In this document: piece after piece, positions 57,970 through 64,000 of the stretch
How positions within the stretch are numbered: the first letter of the stretch is position 1
Layout of the letters: each line of letters begins with the position of its first letter
DNA from: Larix kaempferi
Taxonomy: Eukaryota; Streptophyta; Pinopsida; Pinales; Pinaceae
Assembly (NCBI GenBank): GCA_027924585.1
Contig: BSBM01000597.1
Span: forward strand, 827,501-891,500
Reading direction: 5' to 3'
Length of the DNA stretch: 64,000 nt
Made by a program: the position numbers and the translations under genes
The notes under the pieces: model-generated
Databases searched by the model: none
The model's input: only the letters and a program-made list of their open reading frames with translations
What the model was told of the DNA's origin: nothing

Positions 57970-58508
57970 GGTATTTTTCAACTTTCCAAGCATATGCATA
58001 ATGAGAAGGCTGATGGAGGGATCTACATTGTGTGAATTAATGGAGGGATGCAAAATTGGCAATTTTCAGCTAACATAATGCAAAATGGGTGTACTTGCCG
58101 AAACTATGACAGACTACCGAAATGGTCAAACGAACATAGATTTCGCCAAACGAAGTATGAGCAAAACCAGTGCGATGTCTTGAATGCAATGACCTAAATA
58201 ATATGATGTGATTGACATGTGTGATAAGAAACAACCAAACTCCAAGACACGACACTGGATGGACTATGATGACAAACATCATGCAACTTGGAAGGTTTGT
58301 CAAAGGGGTCATATGACAACAAAAATGGTGAAATAAGATATGGACATGAGAAGCACATTGAACTAGATGTGATGGTACATATGGAATTATATTGCAAAAG
58401 AATCAATTAGTTCACCTCTAGCGTCATGTTCTGACACTTCGGAATCGTGTTGATGTTGAGCATCAACAATGCCTAGTTGGTAAGCCCTCGTGCTTCTCAA
58501 TTAAAATA
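57970..58508 (+). repeat. 4.7-kb segmental duplication, copy B, right part
   Basis: Resumes the match to copy A from about 42970 (TTTTTCAACTTTCCAAG) and ends at TTAAAATA, the same base at which copy A meets the gypsy LTR. The following sequence CGATCCATCGG is single-copy here and represents the site without the gypsy insertion. Confidence 0.92.
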
Positions 58509-60060
58509 CGATCCATCGGCCATTAGGAAGACATTGGGAGATGCTATTAACTATGCATTCAAACAAAATAGAATACTTTTACTTGGTTCGCATTCCTTCC
58601 AATTATCTATATAATATTACACCAAGAATAAGGGCAAGAATACACAAAAGATTCAGAGAAAGGGGTCTCTAAATCCATCTACAGCATTAAAATTTATGTA
58701 TCTCAATAAAAATAACTTGATTATGTATCTCAATACAAGTCCAAAATCTTAATACCTTTCTCATCACACAATGCTAAATACATGCATTAAGTCATTACAT
58801 AGTAAGTCTTTTTAAGTCATTGCATCGTAAGTGGGGTTTGAACAATGGATTTCAAAAAATCTCCTATGCAACCAATAAAGGTTGTGTCGTTCGTTGCATT
58901 TTCATTATACTTTGTTTTTTGTTATTTTTGTGCTTTTAGGTGTTTCTTTTAGGAAATTAGTGACAGTTTCCAATTTTATTGAAACTAATAAACGTGTAAA
59001 TGTACTTCCAATAAGTGAAACGGCATATACTCTCACGAGAAAATATTTCGATGAACTACATGTTTGAAAAGGAAGGATTTTAAAAAATTTCATAATATAT
59101 TTAAATTTTTAATTTATCTTATAATAAGATACATGAGATTTGTTGATTGGTAAAGAAAACGTTTAATGTTAATTTCTTAGATTTCACGTTTAAAACAAAA
59201 ACAGTAGTCACTTTAAAAAATTAATATAATTAAAAGTATCACTAGGAAAAAAGGAAGTTTATCCAACCCATCATGAAGTTACCATTTGTTTTTTAAATAG
59301 TGTGGTGGTACCATCATGAAGTTACCATTTGTTTTTTTAATAGTGTGGTGGTACAAAGGGGACCGACATTGCTCAAACAACATCGCAATGAATATAACAT
59401 AAATTTCAACACTATAATCAACAAACCAAGCCAATTTTCTCGAACGATATATATTATTATATTATTTAATATCTTTTATTCTTATCAAAATTATTCGTAA
59501 TCTTTTATTATAATATTTAACATATCTTTTCTTCTTATAAAAAATATTTTTAATTTTGAAGGATTGATGATGAAATTCATATATCTCTTTCACATTTGAG
59601 GTATATTATTTTCATATATATAAGCATTTTTATTATGTGATAGCAAATATTCTTTAAGGTATATTATTTTCATATATAAGCATTTTTATTATGTGATAGC
59701 AAATATTCTTTAAGTTATATTATTTTCATATATTAAGCATTTATATTATGTAAAAATAAATATTCTTAAGTTTTTATGTTGAAAGTCACGTTTTTCCTTT
59801 TCAATTTTTAGTTATATTATTTTTATATTTTAAAGCATTTATATTATGAAAATGCGTTTTACATTGTTTAATAATATTTATTTTTATATTATTTTTATAT
59901 TTTAAACTATTAGTCACATAATGCTTTTTGAGTTAGATTATTTTTATATTTTAAATTATTAATATTATGAAAATGTATTTTATATTTTTTTTACCATTAT
60001 AAGAGGTTATTTTTTCTATTTAATTTTGTTTATGTATTTAATTATTTTTTTGTGAGTATA
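58509..60060. other. AT-rich spacer with two small tandem duplications
   Basis: No gene. 59269-59354 is a 43-bp unit in two copies (CATCATGAAGTTACCATTTG then GTGTGGTGGTAC). 59600-59765 is three copies of a 56-58-bp unit with ATATTATTTTCATATATA and GTGATAGCAAATATTC. The rest is simple AT-rich DNA. Confidence 0.75.
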
Positions 60061-60123
60061 CATAGGGATTTGAACTTATGACCTTCCATTTACTCATTAC
60101 CAATTGCTCTACTCTCATAAGCT
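60061..60123 (-). ncRNA. tRNA-like / SINE-head-like fragment
   Basis: The minus strand reads GCTTATGAGAGTAGAGCAAT then TGGTAATGAG, resembling a tRNA A box, and about 30 bases on AAGTTCAAATCCC, resembling a B box (GGTTCRANYCC). The spacing suits an RNA polymerase III promoter. A proper acceptor stem is not evident, so this is more likely a tRNA-derived repeat piece than a working tRNA gene. Confidence 0.4.
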
Positions 60124-62276
60124 ATTGTTTATGTATTTAATTATTAATAACTTTACTATAAAATGTATTATTGTAATTCGTATATAATGAAATGCTGCTA
60201 TTTCATTAATATTAAATCAATGATTTGGTAGTTATAGGGTGTAACACACACTCTAACAAGCTACCCAAAAGTAATTGCAAATTTAACACAACTACGATAT
60301 GTTGGAACCCATGGCCACAATCACAAAGAGCCCTAGACCATCCTCTAGAGCCACAAGAACCCACCTAGCAAGTGTTGTTGAAACATCCCTCATAACCTTG
60401 GTTGCAACAAATTTATGCCCAATGAATATTAATAATAATAGAGTCAATAAATTAAGTGTTCTTTGTCACAATGAATTATTGAAATATAAGGTTGATACTT
60501 TATTTGTTAACAAAAAAATAAGCATCAAGATACCCTCTATGAGGATGGATTTGACGGCATTCATATGGGTGACCTCATATGTACTCCCCATAGCAAGTCC
60601 CCAAAACAATGTATTATGCTTCTAATGATGATAATTGACAAACCAAAGTACTTTATAGTCTTCAAATGATTACCTAGTTACAAATGCAAGTTCCCTCCCT
60701 TTCATTAGTTTATGCTCTAGTCATGCAGAGTTGAGTCTCTCACTTCTTTCATATATTAAATGTACATCTATATCTATATGATACATGATAATTATATATA
60801 ATTCTTTTCTCCTACAAAAACCCGCTAGGTAAGGATCAAGAGTATTATTTTATGAGTAAATAATCAATTCTAATTTGCATATGCTACAAGATATTTCAAA
60901 AATGATAAGAAAAGGTTACATGAGCATCACGATTCTCACATTTCAATGTTATCCACACCATTATATTATGTACATATATTAGTGTAGGCCTTCCATCTTG
61001 GCCTTTCTCAGTAATGGTTTCATAATAATTGTGATATTCTTAATGGAGTCATCCTATGGGTGGAGGATAAAAGGGATCTCTAATACTGAGTGAATGAGGT
61101 TTGGGGACCTCCATTTTCTTATCAAGAGAGTTGCTTGGTCTAGCAATGACTTCAAACCATGGAAGTGGGAGAAATAGGTTTTGAACTTTGGACATGAGAG
61201 AGAAAGGCAATGGTATGCTAAGATATAAGCACATGTTTAGTAATTGTTCTCACAATCAAGGGTCCCTTTACAATGTTTGTAGTCAACTTTAGCTATGCAT
61301 CATCTATACTTGTCAAGAGCCTTACGACCATTATCCTCACAATCCCTGATCCCTAGATAATGCTACCAATCAAATTCAACCAACAATTCTTGAATGGATA
61401 ATGACCTTTAAGAAGTTGATTAAAGCATAGGAAAATTGCAATAGTGGTTAACACCCATATTGTTGTTCATTTGAGAAATATTTAGATGAGAATCACATAT
61501 GGTCAATGTCCCTTCTTTGTTATTTTCATATGTACTAATTCTAAATGTAAATTGATGTAGTGTATAGGGATGTGGGTGCACCCTATATACTTTGGAATTT
61601 GTTATGTTGATGGTAAGAAATCCAAATGTTATAATGTGTCTCACTATATAATAAAATTGACACAAGTAAATTCTTGGTAAGTTTCCTTAGGCCATCTACA
61701 ACTTCACTTACTAAGAGTTTTAACTAATCATAAAAAATGTTGAGATTATGAACTATCATGAATTTATGTCATATAACGCCAAAAATATAAATTAACAACT
61801 ATAACAAGAGTAGCATCGATTGTATATATTTATTGCATAACATATTTATACTATAAGATAGCATTTCATGTTGTATTTTTGAGCATTCAAAACACACCAT
61901 ATATTTTATCTAATTTTGTTTATGGGATCAATCAAAACTTGCATCATAAAACGTGTTGCATAACCTAACTTGTGATTTGCAATAACTTGGATGTAGTTTC
62001 ATAACTAAAATATCGTTTCCTTCCCTTTTTAATAGATGGAGTGGTCCACTGACCAAGTCCTTAGTCTGTAGCATAGGTAAAGCAACCATTTAACAAGACA
62101 CTTCGCACCATACATACTTTTAACGTGGGAATTGTCACTTGTCATCTAATTATTGCAGGGCGTAATTTTAGACTGCTGTTAGATTGATAGAGTGCTCCCC
62201 GGAAAAGTAGTTTGCTGTTAGATTGATGAGATTGACGTAGAAAGCCACTTCGGCTGAGGAAGCATAATCCATTTAC
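60124..62276. other. Spacer upstream of the O-methyltransferase gene
   Basis: AT-rich to mixed sequence. A plus frame of about 108 codons at 60299-60625 shows no recognised family. A short direct repeat CTGTTAGATTGAT occurs at about 62177 and 62214 within the proximal upstream region. No transposon boundary found. Confidence 0.5.
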
Positions 62277-62287
62277 TATATAAATGG
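62277..62287 (+). promoter_or_regulatory. TATA box of the O-methyltransferase gene
   Basis: TATATAAATGG, about 61 bp before the ATG at 62348. This leaves a short leader of roughly 30-35 bases if transcription starts at the usual distance. Confidence 0.7.
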
Positions 62288-62347
62288 ATGACGAGCAGCT
62301 GGTGAAAACATAAGCTTCATACCATTCAAGACGCAGTTCATATTTTC

Positions 62348-63706
62348 ATGGCACCCTATATGGACTCCATTGATCATGTTTCGGCTCATGGCGCCGGGCA
62401 ACAGATCAACTCATCACGCGAATCTGCAATAAGCCACGAGCTCCAACTTTATGAGATGATATTCTCTGCTATCAAGCCCATGGCTTTGAAAGCAGCCGTG
62501 TTGCTCCACATTCCTGACATTATCGCCACGAAAGGCAACGGAGGTCCCCTTTCCGTTGAGCTGATTGCTTCTGAAATCGCTGCTGCTAATTCCTCATCTA
62601 CTAGTAATTCCCAAGTGGATGTGGGATACCTCTACAGAATTCTGAGGTTTCTTGCTTCCTATGGCGTTTTTACTGAACACGAAGAAGCCGATCAGGCAGA
62701 CCATGCAGAAACGAAGAAGATGAAGTACGGAATTACGGGCATTTCGAAGCTGCTGGTGCAGGGTGGAACGTCTGGAAACCAGCAATCTTGTGGACCTTTC
62801 CTGCTTCTGCTAGCAGACAGAGTGTACATGGAGGCTTATCAACATTTGCACGAGTCTGTGTTGGAGGGCTGCTACACATTTAACAAAGCTTATGGTATGA
62901 GTCCGTGGGAATATCTGGGCCACAATCCTGAAGCCAACAGGATTTTCAACGAGGCCATGGCCAGCGACAGTAGCGCTGTCATGGCTTCCGTGGCGAAGAT
63001 GTATGGAGATGGGTTCAAGAGTATAAACACGCTGGTAGACATTGGAGGAGGTATGGGCTCTTCCTTGTCCGCGATTGTTAAGGAACATCCACACATTCGT
63101 GGCATTAATCTGGATGTCCCTCATGTCATCGCAGCTGCGCCTCCCATAACTGGTAAGATTCGTAACGTTGATCAGTCCATCAATCGAAATTTGTTGATCT
63201 GTAACACGATAGCATGATTTATATAAGTAAGTGTTTCAGGAGTGGAGCATATGGAGGGCAATATGTTCGAGCAGATGCCTTCTGCCGATGCCGTCATAAT
63301 GAAGGTGAAGGATTCATCTACGGTTTTACATTTGCATAACAAATTTACTTAATATTATTCCTACATCTTGAGGGCTATACATATTTTATTATCGTTGTTG
63401 CAGTGGATTATGCATGACTGGGAAGACGAAGAGTGTGTGAAATTGCTGAGAAGAAGCTACGAGGCGACGCATGCGAACGGAAAGGTGTTAATTGTGGACG
63501 CAGTTGTTGAAGGACGCAAAGAAGGTGAAAGTCTGTCAAGGCGATTGGGTTTGCTATTTGATATAGCGATGATGGTTTATACAACGGGTGGGAAGGAGAG
63601 AACAGAAGAAGAATTCAAAGGGCTGTTCCACAAGGCAGGCTTTAATAGCTACACCATAATCAAGTTGCCTTTCCTTCAATCGCTCATAGTGCTGTCCAAG
63701 TCCTAG
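62348..63706 (+). CDS. Plant SAM-dependent O-methyltransferase, COMT/AEOMT type
   Basis: Three exons: 62348-63152, 63240-63304 and 63404-63706. GT-AG introns of 87 and 99 bp have donors GTAAGATT and GTGAAGG and acceptors TTTCAG and GTTGCAG. The joined product is 390 aa, close to the family's usual 350-390. The N-terminal dimerisation domain covers about residues 30-110 (HELQLYEMIFSAIKPMALKA, VGYLYRILRFLASYGVF). The SAM-binding motif LVDIGGGMG is at 229-237 and NLDVPHV follows at 255. Exon 2 gives VEHMEGNMFEQMPSADAVIMK. Exon 3 opens WIMHDWEDEE with the catalytic base His294; Asp322 (IVDAVV) and Glu in KERTEEEF complete the active site. It methylates a phenolic hydroxyl, but the substrate (lignin acid, flavonoid or other) cannot be read from sequence. 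It resembles conifer AEOMT/COMT-like proteins. Likely functional. Confidence 0.95.
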
Positions 63707-63730
63707 TGCGGTTTATGCTTTTATATATAG

Positions 63731-63736
63731 AATAAA
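63731..63736 (+). terminator. Poly(A) signal after the O-methyltransferase gene
   Basis: AATAAA 25 bp after the stop codon. A second AATAAA lies at 63954-63959. Either could direct 3' end formation; the first is very close to the stop. Confidence 0.55.
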
Positions 63737-64000
63737 ATAAGTTACGTGCTCGGGTTGCTACCTTGCAATAGAGTAACTATATATCTTTAGATGCTCAGGC
63801 TAACAGCATGTCTTATTCTGTAATACTGAGGGGGTATATGTATGTTCTTCAGTTAACCATATGCATTATCTTGTTATTGTTTATTAGGATGGGGCGGCAT
63901 GGTCATAGGGGTTATTTTGTGTTACCAGGTGGATGTCTAATAATATATTACATAATAAAGAGACAAAGTCTTTGAATCTCTTAGTGTCTATTCTGTTCAA
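63737..64000. other. 3' flank of the O-methyltransferase gene
   Basis: Probable 3' untranslated region and spacer. It includes TATATCTTTAGATGCTCAGG and the second AATAAA. Nothing else recognised. Confidence 0.5.

Noticed and set aside
58835-58880. Second tRNA-like B-box word (GGGTTTGAACAATGG)
   Set aside because: No A box at the correct distance; likely chance.
60299-60625. 108-codon plus-strand frame upstream of the O-methyltransferase gene
   Set aside because: Composition resembles the surrounding spacer and I recognise no motif; reported only as spacer.

Overview
This window looks like nuclear DNA of a seed plant, most likely a gymnosperm with a large repeat-rich genome. The evidence is one intact intron-bearing plant O-methyltransferase gene near the right end, and otherwise nested LTR retrotransposons (Ty3/gypsy chromovirus type, Ty1/copia type, one large non-coding LTR element), a 5'-truncated LINE, decayed gene fragments and AT-rich spacer. 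I cannot fix the species from the sequence. There are no bacterial-style operons, CRISPR arrays or rRNA.

Layout. 1-1021 and 5850-8749 are one stretch of old spacer split by gypsy element 1 (1022-5849, minus strand, duplicated target AAATA). That element lacks most of pol and carries a copia solo LTR (3321-3864). 8766-11563 is a 5'-truncated LINE with a 16-bp target-site duplication. 12900-14817 is a truncated copia element: long LTR, primer-binding site, start of gag. 15313-19791 (minus) is a decayed multi-exon gene of an uncharacterised family, with an acidic repeat N-terminus and an HTHDHIDQ motif, interrupted by a 598-bp solo LTR. 20450-34935 was originally about 1.2 kb of GC-rich palindromes centred on GAGCTC. 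Gypsy element 2 (21282-34611, plus) inserted into it, and a young copia element (26400-33643, minus, 609-bp LTRs with about three differences, target TTCTT) inserted into the gypsy integrase.

34930-38780 is AT-rich spacer with a tandem duplication and a broken hnRNP F/H-like RRM fragment. 38780-58508 is a 4.7-kb duplication (copies A and B). The copies are separated by a gypsy LTR plus leader fragment (43506-44187), and copy B is split by a non-coding LTR element (48386-57969, LTRs of 1661 and 1695 bp, target GGTAT). 58509-62276 is AT-rich spacer with small repeats and one tRNA-like/SINE-like fragment. 62348-63706 is the O-methyltransferase gene (three exons, 390 aa) with a TATA box and poly(A) signals. 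It is the only gene here that looks functional.

Relative ages, from LTR divergence judged by eye: the 26.4-33.6 kb copia is youngest (about 99.5% LTR identity), gypsy element 1 and the large non-coding element are intermediate (about 95-96%), and gypsy element 2 is older (about 90%). The A/B duplication (about 90% by eye in the stretches compared) predates the non-coding element inside copy B. All alignments were done by eye without database searches.
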